The translations under genes were made by a program, and so were the position numbers. Positions 43,058-53,200 of a stretch of DNA of 64,000 nt are shown here, in pieces. Positions within the stretch are counted from its first letter, which is position 1, and the number at the start of each line of letters is the position of its first letter. The notes beneath the pieces are model-generated. The model searched no databases and was not told the DNA's origin. It was given only the letters and a program-made list of their open reading frames with translations. Source of the DNA: Yeguia hominis (GTDB lineage: Bacteria > Bacillota > Clostridia > Oscillospirales > Acutalibacteraceae); contig NZ_JACRSN010000015.1 of NCBI RefSeq assembly GCF_014384705.1, positions 13,246 to 77,245 of the forward strand, written 5' to 3'.

Positions 43058-43085
43058 AGCATCGCAGCTATGCGGTGCTTTTTTC
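43058..43085 (+). terminator. Terminator between lipoprotein and adhesin genes
   Basis: Stem AGCATCGC/GCGGTGCT with a short loop and TTTTTT, only about 20 bp before the adhesin start codon. Confidence 0.7.
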
Positions 43086-43107
43086 GTATCTACAAGGAGG
43101 TACGCAA

Positions 43108-46100
43108 ATGAAAAAACTCTATCGCAGAAGCATTTCAGGGCTTATGGCGCTGCTGATCTGCTTCACAACCATTCTCGGCGGCGGTATTACCGCCTTTGCC
43201 GCTTTCTCTTCCGGCGAAGTGGCAAAATCCTATTCCATTGGCTTCCCCCGCAGCGGGGATGCCAATCTTGATTACAGCGGCACTTGGGGTCATGATGAGC
43301 TGCATTATATGAACGGCTGGACCTCCGGTGAGGCAACATGGATGACTACACTGCACACCATCGGTTCCTTCGATGGCCCTGCCTGCTACTGCATCGAGCC
43401 GGGGGTTCCCCGTCTGCTGGAGAAAACCTATACAAGATACGGCGAGGATTATTGGAAGAACTATCCATCTGATTACAACAGCACGATTGATGCCGATACC
43501 ATCAAGACACTGCTGGGCAGAATCATGCAGTATGGCTATCAGGGTGACTTGTCCCTCGACTGGCGCTCGCAGAATGATGCCGATGCCGACAAAATGGCGC
43601 ACATGATGGCTACGCAGGTACTGGTATGGGAAACGGTCGTCGGAGAGCGGGATGCAAACTTCAACCATGTTGACCCCGGCAGTGCTGATGCCGTGAAATC
43701 CATGTACCGCACCTCTCACCCGCTGTATAGTCGCTTCTCTGCTTACTATGACAGCATCGAAGCCAGCGTTCAGAGCCATACGGTCATTCCCAGCTTTATG
43801 AGCAAGACCCCCAACAAGGCGCAGACTGTCGAGCTGAAATGGGACGGTAGTCAATACACAGCTACCTTGGCCGACAGCAATCATGTGGTATCGGACTATA
43901 CCTTCAGCAGCAACCTGTCCGATATTGTCTTTACGAGCAATGGCGACACACTGACCATTACTGCTAAGACTGCACCTACGGAACCTGTGCCCATCTCCGC
44001 CAGCAAGAACAATATCCGTAAGGGCGTTGTCGTATGGAGCGACGGTCACTATGGGCCTGACGGAACCATGCAGGATGCGGTCACTTACGCAGCCACTGTT
44101 ATGGACCCCGTGCAGGCATTTCTCAACCTGAAGGTATCCTACGGCACTGCCAAGATCGTCAAAACCTCGGAGGACGGCAAGGTGGATAACCTCACCTTTA
44201 CCGTCACCGGCAACGGCATCAATCAGACAGTCAAGACCAACGCCAAGGGCGAGATTCAGATCGACAACCTGATACCCGGCGTTTACACCGTGACCGAGAT
44301 GGATTACGACAAGTATGAGCCGCAGGAGTCCCGCCGTGTGACGGTGGTTTCCGGTCAGGTTTCTACCGTGACCTTCAACAACAAGCTCAAGCGTGGAGAT
44401 TTGCAGATCGTGAAGTCCTCGGAGGACAATCTCAACGAGGGCGTGACCTTCCACCTTTACGGCACTTCACTTTCCGGCATTGCCGTGGACGAGTATGCCG
44501 CAACTGATGCAAACGGCGTGGCGACCTTTGAAGATGTCCTTATCTCCGGTTCCACACCTTATACCGTAGAGGAAGTGGACACCGCCGTTTGCTATGTTGT
44601 TCCCGAAGCGCAGTCTGCGCCTATCAACTGGAACGAGGTCACGAACCGTAGCTTTCTCAATATTTTGAAGAAGTTTTCCGTGACCGTCACCAAGAGCGAT
44701 GTCGAAACCGGCACGGCGCAGGGTGATGCTTCTCTTGCCGGTGCTGTTTACGGCATCTATAAGGGCGAAACCCTTGTGGATACCTACACCACCGACAAAA
44801 ACGGGCAGTTCGTTACTAAGGAGTATATCTGCGATAACGACTGGACGGTGCGAGAGATCACACCCTCCGAGGGCTATCTGCTTGATTCCACCGTTCATAA
44901 GGTCGGTGCAGAGCCGCAGCTTTATACCGTGGAGCATAATCAGACGGCAAATGATGTAACTGAGCAGGTCGTAAAGGGCAATATCGCCATCATCAAGCAC
45001 ACCGATAACGGTGATACGCAGATCGAAACACCCGAAAATGGTGCTGAGTTTGCCGTGTATCTGAAAGCCGCAGGCTCCTATGATAGCGCAAAGGCTTCCG
45101 AGCGTGATTATCTCACCTGTGACGAAAACGGCTTTGCACAGACCAAGGATATGCCTTACGGCATCTACACCGTCCATCAGGTATCCGGCTGGGAGGGCAG
45201 CGAGCAGATGCCCGACTTTGATGTGTTCATTTCTCAGAATGGGGCGACTTATCGTTACCTTATCAACAATGCACCCTTTAACAGCTTCATCAAAATCGTG
45301 AAGCAGGACGCAGAAACCGGAAAGACTATTCCTTATGCCGGTGCGGGCTTCAAGATTTATGACCCGGACGGCAATCCCGTAACAATGACCTTCACCTACC
45401 CGACACCCACCACCATTGATGTGTTCTACACCAATGCAGAAGGTTCTCTTGTCACGCCGGAAAAGCTGTCCTTTGGAAAGGGGTACTCTATTGTCGAGGT
45501 ACAGGCTCCCTACGGCTATGTCCTCGACGAAACGCCCGTGTACTTCGATGTCACGGAGGATAATTCCACAGAAGAAAGCGGGGTTACGGTAGTAAAAGTG
45601 GAGAAACCCAATATGGCACAGAAAGGCACCATCACCGTGGAAAAAACCGGCGAGGTGTTCTTCGGCGTTTCCGTCATCGGCGGCGTAGATGAAAGCGGAA
45701 ACGAACTGCCCACCATCTATCAGCCGCAGTATGAAAAGCGTGGCCTTCCCGGTGCGGTCTATGAAATCATCGCCGCAGAGGACATTACTACGCCGGACGG
45801 CACTGTCCGAAATCAGAAGGGCGAGGTCGTAGACACCGTTACAACCGATGAAAACGGCACAGCGGTGAGCCGTGAACTCTATCTCGGCAAATACGAGGTT
45901 CGTGAGATTACTGCGCCCCACGGGATGGTGCTCAACCCGGAACCCCACTGTGTCGAGCTTGTCTACGCCGGTCAGAATGTTGCCGTAACAGAAACGGCGA
46001 CTTCGTTCGAGAACGAGCGTCAGAAGGTGGAGATCAGCCTTGTAAAGTCCATTGAGCAGAATGAGCACTTCGGCATTGGCAATAACGGTGAAATGAAGAA

Positions 46101-47385
46101 CATTTCCTTTGGGCTGTTCGCCGCCGAGGAAATCGTATCTGCCAGCGGCACTTCCATTCCCGCAAATGGTCTTGTTGAGATCATCTCTCTGAATGAGGAC
46201 GGAACGGCGAAAATCAAGACTGACCTTCCTTTTGGAAGCTACTATGTGCAGGAGCTTGCTACCGACAGTCACTACAAGCTGTCCGATACCAAGTATCCCG
46301 TAACCTTTGGGTATGCCGGTCAGGATACGGCAGTTGTAAAGATTGCCGCTAACGACGGCAAGGCAATCGAAAATGATCTGATCTACGGTTCTGTTTCCGG
46401 TAAGAAGGTCGATGAAAACGGCAGTGCTCTCGGCGGTGCGCTGATTGGACTGTTCCGCGCGGATGATGGCGAGTTTACAAAGGAAAACGCTCTGCTGACT
46501 GCCACTTCTGCTGAAGATGGCAGTTTTTCTTTTGAGAATATTCCTTACGGCACTTGGTATGTCCGTGAAATCGAACAGCCCGCCGGCTTCGTGCTGGATG
46601 ATACCATCTATCCCGTGACCATCGGCGCAGACGGTCAGGTCGTGGAGATCAAGATCGTCAACAAATATGTCCGTGGAAACATCCATCTGACCAAGGTGGA
46701 TTCCGAATATCCTGACAATAAGCTGACCGGAGCGACCTTTGAGGTCTACAAGGACAGTAACGCAAACGGCAAGCTGGACAGCGGCGATGAACTGCTCGGC
46801 ACACTGACCGAAAAGGAAAAGGGCGAATACAGTATGAACGACTTGTTCTACGGTCGCTACTTCGTCAAGGAAACCAAAGCCCCGGAGGGATTTGTTCTTG
46901 ATACCGGCGTGTATGAAGTGATGATCGACACCAACGGCAAGACCTACGAGGTGGAGAACAAGGCAGGCGTCGGCTTCGTCAATGATGCTATGCGTGGCAA
47001 CCTGAAAATCGTCAAGACCTCCTCTGACGGCAAGGTCAAGGGCTTCGCTTTCCGAATTACCGGAGCAAATGGCTATGACATTATCCTTGAAACCAACGAT
47101 AAGGGTGAGATCTTCATTGACGGGCTTCGCATCGGGGACTACACCATTTCTGAGGTAAGCAACTCGGCTTCTTCGATGTATGTCATCCCTGCTGACAAGA
47201 AGGCAACGGTCAAGATCGGCTCCACTACCATTGTGGAGATGCACAATGTTCTGCGTGATACGCCCAAGACCGGTGACACAACCAATCTGCCGCTGCTCTA
47301 TGCCCTTGCAGGACTGTCCGCAGTGGGCATCGCTGTGTGCGGCGTTATCGGATTTAAGAAAAAGAAAAAGGAGGATCGTAACTAA
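43108..47385 (+). CDS. Cell-wall adhesin with TQXA thioester domain and Cna_B repeats
   Basis: 1425 residues. A signal peptide (ALLICFTTILGGGITAFA) is followed by a thioester domain with candidate Cys in ACYCIEPG (Cys93 or Cys95) and Gln170 in ATQVLVWE. About ten SpaA/Cna_B-type modules follow, each with K-rich starts (AKIVKTSEDGKV, LQIVKSSEDN, FIKIVKQDAETG) and the closing YTVxE/YxVxEI motif. The end carries a sortase signal TPKTG, a hydrophobic helix and a KKKKK tail. Such proteins bind host surfaces covalently through the thioester. The start is the ATG after AAGGAGG. It is likely cargo that alters surface adhesion or mating contact. Confidence 0.88.
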   Translation: MKKLYRRSISGLMALLICFTTILGGGITAFAAFSSGEVAKSYSIGFPRSGDANLDYSGTWGHDELHYMNGWTSGEATWMTTLHTIGSFDGPACYCIEPGVPRLLEKTYTRYGEDYWKNYPSDYNSTIDADTIKTLLGRIMQYGYQGDLSLDWRSQNDADADKMAHMMATQVLVWETVVGERDANFNHVDPGSADAVKSMYRTSHPLYSRFSAYYDSIEASVQSHTVIPSFMSKTPNKAQTVELKWDGSQYTATLADSNHVVSDYTFSSNLSDIVFTSNGDTLTITAKTAPTEPVPISASKNNIRKGVVVWSDGHYGPDGTMQDAVTYAATVMDPVQAFLNLKVSYGTAKIVKTSEDGKVDNLTFTVTGNGINQTVKTNAKGEIQIDNLIPGVYTVTEMDYDKYEPQESRRVTVVSGQVSTVTFNNKLKRGDLQIVKSSEDNLNEGVTFHLYGTSLSGIAVDEYAATDANGVATFEDVLISGSTPYTVEEVDTAVCYVVPEAQSAPINWNEVTNRSFLNILKKFSVTVTKSDVETGTAQGDASLAGAVYGIYKGETLVDTYTTDKNGQFVTKEYICDNDWTVREITPSEGYLLDSTVHKVGAEPQLYTVEHNQTANDVTEQVVKGNIAIIKHTDNGDTQIETPENGAEFAVYLKAAGSYDSAKASERDYLTCDENGFAQTKDMPYGIYTVHQVSGWEGSEQMPDFDVFISQNGATYRYLINNAPFNSFIKIVKQDAETGKTIPYAGAGFKIYDPDGNPVTMTFTYPTPTTIDVFYTNAEGSLVTPEKLSFGKGYSIVEVQAPYGYVLDETPVYFDVTEDNSTEESGVTVVKVEKPNMAQKGTITVEKTGEVFFGVSVIGGVDESGNELPTIYQPQYEKRGLPGAVYEIIAAEDITTPDGTVRNQKGEVVDTVTTDENGTAVSRELYLGKYEVREITAPHGMVLNPEPHCVELVYAGQNVAVTETATSFENERQKVEISLVKSIEQNEHFGIGNNGEMKNISFGLFAAEEIVSASGTSIPANGLVEIISLNEDGTAKIKTDLPFGSYYVQELATDSHYKLSDTKYPVTFGYAGQDTAVVKIAANDGKAIENDLIYGSVSGKKVDENGSALGGALIGLFRADDGEFTKENALLTATSAEDGSFSFENIPYGTWYVREIEQPAGFVLDDTIYPVTIGADGQVVEIKIVNKYVRGNIHLTKVDSEYPDNKLTGATFEVYKDSNANGKLDSGDELLGTLTEKEKGEYSMNDLFYGRYFVKETKAPEGFVLDTGVYEVMIDTNGKTYEVENKAGVGFVNDAMRGNLKIVKTSSDGKVKGFAFRITGANGYDIILETNDKGEIFIDGLRIGDYTISEVSNSASSMYVIPADKKATVKIGSTTIVEMHNVLRDTPKTGDTTNLPLLYALAGLSAVGIAVCGVIGFKKKKKEDRN

Positions 47386-47477
47386 TGGAACCTAAAACCA
47401 TCGTGGCTATCGTACTGGTAGCCTTTATCATCGGCGGCTTTATCTTCTTGCAGATCAGAAAGAAAAACAAGAAGTAA
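47385..47477 (+). CDS. 30-residue single-pass membrane peptide
   Basis: The start overlaps the adhesin stop (TAATG), with AAGGAGG upstream. Sequence MEPKTIVAIVLVAFIIGGFI then a short basic tail ending KKNKK: one membrane helix with cytoplasmic positive end. Coupled translation with the adhesin suggests a small partner, but function is unknown. Confidence 0.6.
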   Translation: MEPKTIVAIVLVAFIIGGFIFLQIRKKNKK

Positions 47478-47489
47478 GCTGATTATCCA

Positions 47490-47517
47490 AGGGGCGGAGC
47501 AAAACTCCGCCCCTTTT
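47490..47517 (+). terminator. Terminator after the adhesin unit
   Basis: Stem AGGGGCGGAG/CTCCGCCCCT with loop CAAAA and TTTT. Confidence 0.85.
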
Positions 47518-47540
47518 CTACTGCCCGAAGGAGGGATTCA

Positions 47541-47828
47541 ATGAATCAACAGAAAACGGTGGAAAGCCGGGTGCTTTCTATCTTGAAGGACTGTCCGAGA
47601 GCAAGGTTCGACGATATGATCCTTATTATGCACTACTACAACCGCTATGCGACTTATCTCAGAGCCGGCGAACTGCCTCTCAATGACCTTGCATTCAACT
47701 ACAAAGTCTACGGACTGCCGTGCTTTGAAACCATCCGCAGGGCAAGGCAGCGTGTGCAGTCGCTTTTTCCGGAATACTCCCGCAACGCCGAGCAGGATGA
47801 TATGATTATCATCATCGGCATTCTTTGA
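47541..47828 (+). CDS. Small conserved element protein, homologue of 6371-6691
   Basis: 95 residues with hydrophobic helix YKVYGLPCFETIRRARQRVQ preceded by DDMILIMHYYNRYATYL. It resembles the ICE-1 protein at 6371 in length and in the FETxRRxRQ motif. Ribosome site GAAGGAGGG. Function is unknown. Confidence 0.65.
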   Translation: MNQQKTVESRVLSILKDCPRARFDDMILIMHYYNRYATYLRAGELPLNDLAFNYKVYGLPCFETIRRARQRVQSLFPEYSRNAEQDDMIIIIGIL

Positions 47829-47838
47829 GGTGACGGCT

Positions 47839-48432
47839 ATGGAAAATGAAAAGAGAAAGGTCGGTGATTACACCGTCCTCTGCGCCGTGAATATCGGCGC
47901 CCGTGAAATCATCCTTGCCGAGAATGAGCAGGATAGCAATGGAGAACGCTTCCTCTGCTGCTACGGAGAGCGCAACGACATCTTTGAGAAGTTTACCGAA
48001 TGTGCCGTTGGCGACGACTACATTGATGCAGCGCTGTTCTTTGCAGAGCGCATCAAGCAAGACGCCGAGAGGTTTCGGGAAGAGGTTGAAAAGCTGGATA
48101 TTCCCGTGACGGTAATCACCCAAGCGGACTGCATCCCCGACCACTATAAGAACGACATCAACGGCAAAATCATCGCCATCAACCCGGCAATCCTCAAGCC
48201 GGAGTACCAACGAGCTGACCGGCAACTCTATTATGTGACCGGCGGTTTTGGTGCTTCGGCAAATGCCCGTGGCAGCGCTGTGTTTTGCAGAAACCTCTAT
48301 GACGGTAAGGATACCCGCTATGAGCGTATGGATGTGCTGGGTGAAGTAAAGCCGGAGCGTATGCCTGATTGGGCAAAAGAAAAAGCGGCTGCTTTTAGCC
48401 GCACAATTCAAGGAAAAGACCACGAGCGATAA
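47839..48432 (+). CDS. Conserved element protein of unknown function
   Basis: About 197 residues, soluble. N-terminal half: YTVLCAVNIGAREIILAE and VGDDYIDAALFFAERIKQD. C-terminal half: NGKIIAINPAILKPEYQRAD followed by YYVTGGFGASANARGSAVF, a pattern seen in accessory proteins of clostridial ICEs. The ATG at 47839 follows GAGGTG by six bases. It probably belongs to one operon with the next four genes. Confidence 0.7.
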   Translation: MENEKRKVGDYTVLCAVNIGAREIILAENEQDSNGERFLCCYGERNDIFEKFTECAVGDDYIDAALFFAERIKQDAERFREEVEKLDIPVTVITQADCIPDHYKNDINGKIIAINPAILKPEYQRADRQLYYVTGGFGASANARGSAVFCRNLYDGKDTRYERMDVLGEVKPERMPDWAKEKAAAFSRTIQGKDHER

Positions 48433-48446
48433 GGAGGCAGATTTCT

Positions 48447-48698
48447 ATGGCAACAAAGAAAACCGCAGCCGAACAGGGCTTGCAGCAGAAAATGAAGGTG
48501 CTGGCAAAGCTCTTTGACGCAGGCTGCAAAACCGAAAAGGATTTGAAGGCGCTGACCTTGCCGACGATCCTGAAAATCCCCGATGTGACCGTGCCGGATA
48601 TGACGGTCATCACCGAGCTTCAGGAGCAGGTCGCAAAGAACCGCCTTTTCTCTTACTTGGGAGGTGGAACAGATGAGCCAAGCGACACGACCGAATGA
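48447..48698 (+). CDS. Small conserved element protein
   Basis: 83 residues: KVLAKLFDAGCKTEKDLKAL, then ILKIPDVTVPDMTVITELQEQV. The ATG follows AAGGAGG. The 3' end overlaps the next reading frame by 26 bp. Domain not recognised. Confidence 0.65.
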   Translation: MATKKTAAEQGLQQKMKVLAKLFDAGCKTEKDLKALTLPTILKIPDVTVPDMTVITELQEQVAKNRLFSYLGGGTDEPSDTTE

Positions 48699-49262
48699 CC
48701 GCCACATCATTTGGAGCAACCGGAGCCTTGATGTGGACGACTGGCGAGAGGACTACAAGGAGTTTCTTGAAGCTAATGAACTGGACGACGATCCGAATGA
48801 TGAGCAGGCACTCTATGAGTGGATGGAGGAAACCAATTACGACTACCTCTCCGATGAGCGAGTCAACCTGAATGTTCAGCTTTCCCAGCCAATCATTGTC
48901 ATTGGCGACATAGGCAGATGGAACGGCAGAGTGATGGGCTACAAGGACATCCCCTCCGGCAACATCCGAGATTGTCTGTATGCCGACACCGACTATACCG
49001 AATGGTATGTAGATAAGATAAGTACGGCGATCTTCGTGCCGATGCCGCCCACCACGACGGCACAAATCACTATCTCTACCGAGTGTTTAAGGAAGGCGTT
49101 TCCGAGACACAGATGGAAAACCTGAGAGATAAAATCTATCACGGCAAAGCCACACGAGCCGATATTACCCGGCTGACCCGGCGACTTGGGGATGAGATCG
49201 CCGCCGTTTACGGCTTTGACATCCCGAAACAACGAACACCGCAAGAAAGGGGCGCAAGATAA
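48673..49262 (+). pseudogene. Conserved element gene broken by a 5-bp duplication
   Basis: The first 115 codons (RHIIWSNRSLDVDDWREDY ... YTEWYVDK) are intact. ATAAG is then present twice in a row (49013-49017 and 49018-49022), shifting the frame into unrelated residues that end at 49125. Skipping one copy restores YGDLRADAAHHDGTNHYLYR and a continuous frame to the stop at 49260-49262, which overlaps the next ATG (TAATG). The restored protein would be about 194 residues. Its function is unknown. The duplication could also be a sequencing or assembly error. Confidence 0.75.
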
Positions 49263-50200
49263 TGACAGATTTTACACTGCGACCGCTGACCGTCCCCGAA
49301 CGCAAGTACACCTACACTCAAAGCTCGCAGCTTCAAGGGCAGACAGGCAATATCGGTTATCTGCGTGGGGACTTCGGCTCAAGCGGCGATCAGTTTTATA
49401 CCACTTGGTTTGATACCCGACCGCAATGGAAAAGCGATGAGTTCAAGCGGGACTTGGACGATGTAATCAACGCCCTGCGCTCCGAGGAGTACGGACTGCT
49501 TCAAAGCCGTTCTCAGATGGTGCGTTATGGGCGTGAGAACAAGGAAAGCGAAATGCAGGGTGCTTATACCACTGAGTTCGGCTTCCGAGCAGATACCGAG
49601 AAATATGCGTTCGTGCTTCGCTGTAATCCAACGAGGGGCGACTATAACTTCTACTGCCTCTGCTATGTAAAGGAATGGCTGGACAAGCACATCGAAGAAG
49701 CCAACCGGGACATTCGCTTTATTGACAGCCACTATAAAGAGTTGTTCCGTATCCCGGACGGAGAGCGCATCATTGTGACCGACCGTGACGGTAAGACGGA
49801 AAGCTATCCCTGCCGCTATATTGACAACTATCACACAGAGGTTGGGCGCAATCTCTTTCACATTTGCGAGTTTGCCGAGCGTATGGAGCAAGGCGGCTGT
49901 ACCTACGCTCCAATGGAGCCGCCCTTGCCTCCGATGTGCTATTCCATACTCCCGTCAACCGGCGAGGTCATTCAAATCGCCCGCTGGCAAAAGGGCTACA
50001 CCGCTACAAGTTTTAACGACGGGAACCGTGCGGAGAACGAAGCAATCAAAGACAAGTTCAATGAAAAGCTGGGTGTCAGCAAGGCGCAGGAGCAGGCAAT
50101 GCTCGCCGGTTCTATGATCCGGTGGGACTCCATTGCCGCCAAACCCAAGAGCTATGATGAGAACGGAAAACCCATCAAGCCCAAAGACTATGAACGATAA
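49262..50200 (+). CDS. Conserved element protein with IRFIDSHYK module
   Basis: 312 residues. Residues 1-140 (TFDTRPQW-type region, RGDFGSSGDQFYTTWFD, EFGFRADTEKYAFVLRCNP) form a domain absent from ICE-1. Residues about 150-215 (DIRFIDSHYKELFRIPDG ... HTEVGRNLFHICEFAERMEQGG) match the N-terminus of 17398-18243. The rest has a CYSILPSTGEVIQI segment and a tail SYDENGKPIKPKDYER. Function is unknown. It lies 14 bp before the methylase-helicase gene, as its counterpart lies upstream of the helicase in ICE-1. Confidence 0.7.
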   Translation: MTDFTLRPLTVPERKYTYTQSSQLQGQTGNIGYLRGDFGSSGDQFYTTWFDTRPQWKSDEFKRDLDDVINALRSEEYGLLQSRSQMVRYGRENKESEMQGAYTTEFGFRADTEKYAFVLRCNPTRGDYNFYCLCYVKEWLDKHIEEANRDIRFIDSHYKELFRIPDGERIIVTDRDGKTESYPCRYIDNYHTEVGRNLFHICEFAERMEQGGCTYAPMEPPLPPMCYSILPSTGEVIQIARWQKGYTATSFNDGNRAENEAIKDKFNEKLGVSKAQEQAMLAGSMIRWDSIAAKPKSYDENGKPIKPKDYER

Positions 50201-50214
50201 GGAGGTGTCCGCCG

Positions 50215-53200
50215 ATGGCACGAAAATATGACTTCATCTCGGAGCTGTATAACCGAACCTGTAAAACGGTCGTTGCAAGCCCCGCAAGCTGGGAAGCGTT
50301 TCTCCGCTCTGCCTGCTACAACTACCGTCTGCGCTTTGACGAGCAGCTTTTGGTTCACGCACAGCGACCGGATGCCACCGCCGTTCTTCAGATCGACGAC
50401 TGGAATAAAAAATTCGGGCGTTGGGTCAACCGTGGAGCGCACGGCATTGCCGTCTTTGAGGATGCCGACCAACGCCGCCAGCGGCTTGTCCACTACTTCG
50501 ATATTTCCGACACGCATCCCAGCCGCTTTTCCCGCAGAGTTCCCATTTGGCAAATGCGGGACGAATACACGGCAGAAGTGATCGACACGCTGGAAAGCAC
50601 CTTCGGAGAGTTGAACGACAAGGAAACCCTTGCCGTTGCCATCGAGTCGGCGGCAAGAAATGCCGTAGAGGACAACATCCCCGACTATCTTACCGACCTT
50701 CTTTACAGCGTGAAAGACAGCTTCTTAGACGGCGTATCCGAAGAAGAAATCACCCACATTTTCAAAACGGCGGTGCGAAATAGCGTCGCCTATATGACGA
50801 TGACCCGCCTGGGCATTGAAGCCGGAGAATACTTTGAACCCGATGATCTTCGGGATGTGGTGAATTTTACGACGCCTGCCACGCTGAACGCCCTCGGCTA
50901 TGCCACCAGCGATATTGCGGAGATGGGACTTGCGGAGATTTCCCGTACCATTCTTGCCCTCGACCGTCAAAATCGCATAATTGCAGAGAAAACCAAAGCC
51001 GATTACAATGTAGGCAAAGAAAAAACCGAAAGGAGTCCTGACGATGAACGAGATCACTTACACGATGCAGGGGGATTATCTGCTCCCCGATCTGACAATG
51101 CCGGAGCAGCCGGAGCTGTCGATGGGCAGGTACGCCCGGATGCGGAAGAAGTTCCTGAAGGAGCATCACAAGGTACGCTACTACAACCTGCTGACGAGCT
51201 GCGCCCTGAACGAGCATCTGAACGACACGGAGCGCAGAGCGAACGAGCTGGAACAGAAGCTGACGGAGCAGATGGCAGCGTCAGAGGGCGTGACGGAGAA
51301 TCTGAAAGCGACGGATATGATGAGCTGGGTTCGGAAGATGAACAGTATCCGGAGCCGGGTTCAGGAGATCGTGATGGCGGAGGTAATCTTCGCTTAGACT
51401 ATTACGACCGAAGTCACGAGGATAAAAGCCTGCCTTTCTTTGGCGGCGACGACACCGTTCGTGAGATCCTCGGCACCACGCCGCACCTGAAAGCAAGCAA
51501 AGGCGAGATACGGGCATTCTTTGAAGCTACCGCTGATGAGAACGCCCGTATTTCTTATATCAAGCGCATTTTCAACAACGACTATACCGAGGTCATTCTG
51601 AGCGATGGGCGGCGTGTGGGCTACAAGACCTATCAGAATGTGTTGCAGCTTTGGGAGGGCAGCTATCTCTCCCGCACGGCTCAGAGCTTCTATGATTGGG
51701 GCGTGATTGCCCAGCACTTTGAAGCGATGCGGCTGCTTGGGGAGTTGCAGGACACGATGAAGCCGTTGCCGTCCATTAATGGGCAGATGAGCTTAATGAT
51801 GGAAGGAGCAGAGGAACAAAAAACCTCTGCTTTTACTTTTTCTCAGGAGATCATCGACGCTGTTCTCACCCGTGGCAGCGGCATCTCTGAGGGGAAAATG
51901 CGAATCTATGAGCAGTTCCAAAAGAGCCTGTCTGCAAAGGAAAACGCAGATTTTTTGAAAAATGAATACGGCTGGGGCGGCGTTTATCCCGCTATCACCG
52001 GCGCAGGAATTGACGAACAGCACGACGGCAAGGGCATCCGTATTTCTAAAGGCATCGGAAGCGATAAACCTCATATCGACCTGAAATGGAGTCAGGTGGA
52101 GAAGCGCATTGCCGAGCTGATAAAACTCGACCGTTACTTGAACCCCAAGGAAAAGGCACAGTACCCTGAGTGGCTGCAAAGGCAGGAAGAACGCCGTGCA
52201 GAGCTTGCCGAGGAACGAAGGAACAGAGAAATCTTGTCTACTGCACATTCAGAAAAGGCAGAGGCAAAAAATGAGCAATATGAGTACCATCTCGGCAGCA
52301 CCGTCTATCTCGGCGCAAACGAATATGAAATCCTGTCCTTTGATGACGAGCGTGTGATGCTCTATGATACGCAGTTTCCGCTTTTCAACAAGGAAATGAC
52401 GAGAGCTGAGTTCGACAGCAAGGTGCAGGAGAACCCGCTGAATGACCATTTGAAGGTAGTAGAAAAATATCGCGAAGAAAAGGCGGTTGAGTTCGACATC
52501 GGGATGGGCTATCTCGGCAACGGACTGACCGTTTGGAACCGTGCCGTGGAGGTCAATGGAGACTATCAGAACATTGCCCACATCTCCCCCGAAGGAGAGA
52601 TCACCTTCTATGTGCAGGACTTGCCGCAGAGCGTTGTGGAGCGTATCAGACAGGCGGCAGAAAGAGAAAAGCCAAAGGATGCTGCTTTGCCAGAGTTCTA
52701 TCAGGCGTATCTTAAAACCAAAGCAGACAATCCGAGTAGCCTTTTGCTCTATCAGGTGGGCGACTTCTTTGAAGCCTATGCTGATGACGCAGAGGTCGTC
52801 GGGACTGCTCTTGAGCTGACACAGACTACTCGTGCCAGTGGTCATAACACCCGTGTCCCTATGGTGGGATTTCCGCAGCACCGCTTGGAAACCTACCTTA
52901 CAATGCTGACCGACAGAGGGTACGATGTAGAGGTCAACGCTTTGGAGGACGGTAAACGCATTACCCGCACCGTGGTTTCCACCACGAAGGAAGCGCCCAT
53001 CGAGTCCAAACCTATCGGCAGGATCGACTATCTCGGCACGGACGGCAAGGTCGGTGAAAGCATCGAGTACACCAGTCCTTATCAGTTCGAGAAGGACATC
53101 AAGGAGGAAAACTACTACGGTGTACCGATGAGTATTGTTCTGTATAAGGACAAGGACGGCAACACCATTCCGCACGGTTTTATCACCCAGCTTGACCCAC

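Noticed and set aside
43900..47100. DNA tandem repeats in the adhesin gene
   Set aside because: The repetition is at protein-domain level (Cna_B folds); nucleotide sequence of the modules is too diverged for a DNA repeat call.
44467..47244. 925-codon minus-strand frame opposite the adhesin
   Set aside because: Mirror image of the repetitive Cna_B codons; no start signal or domain.
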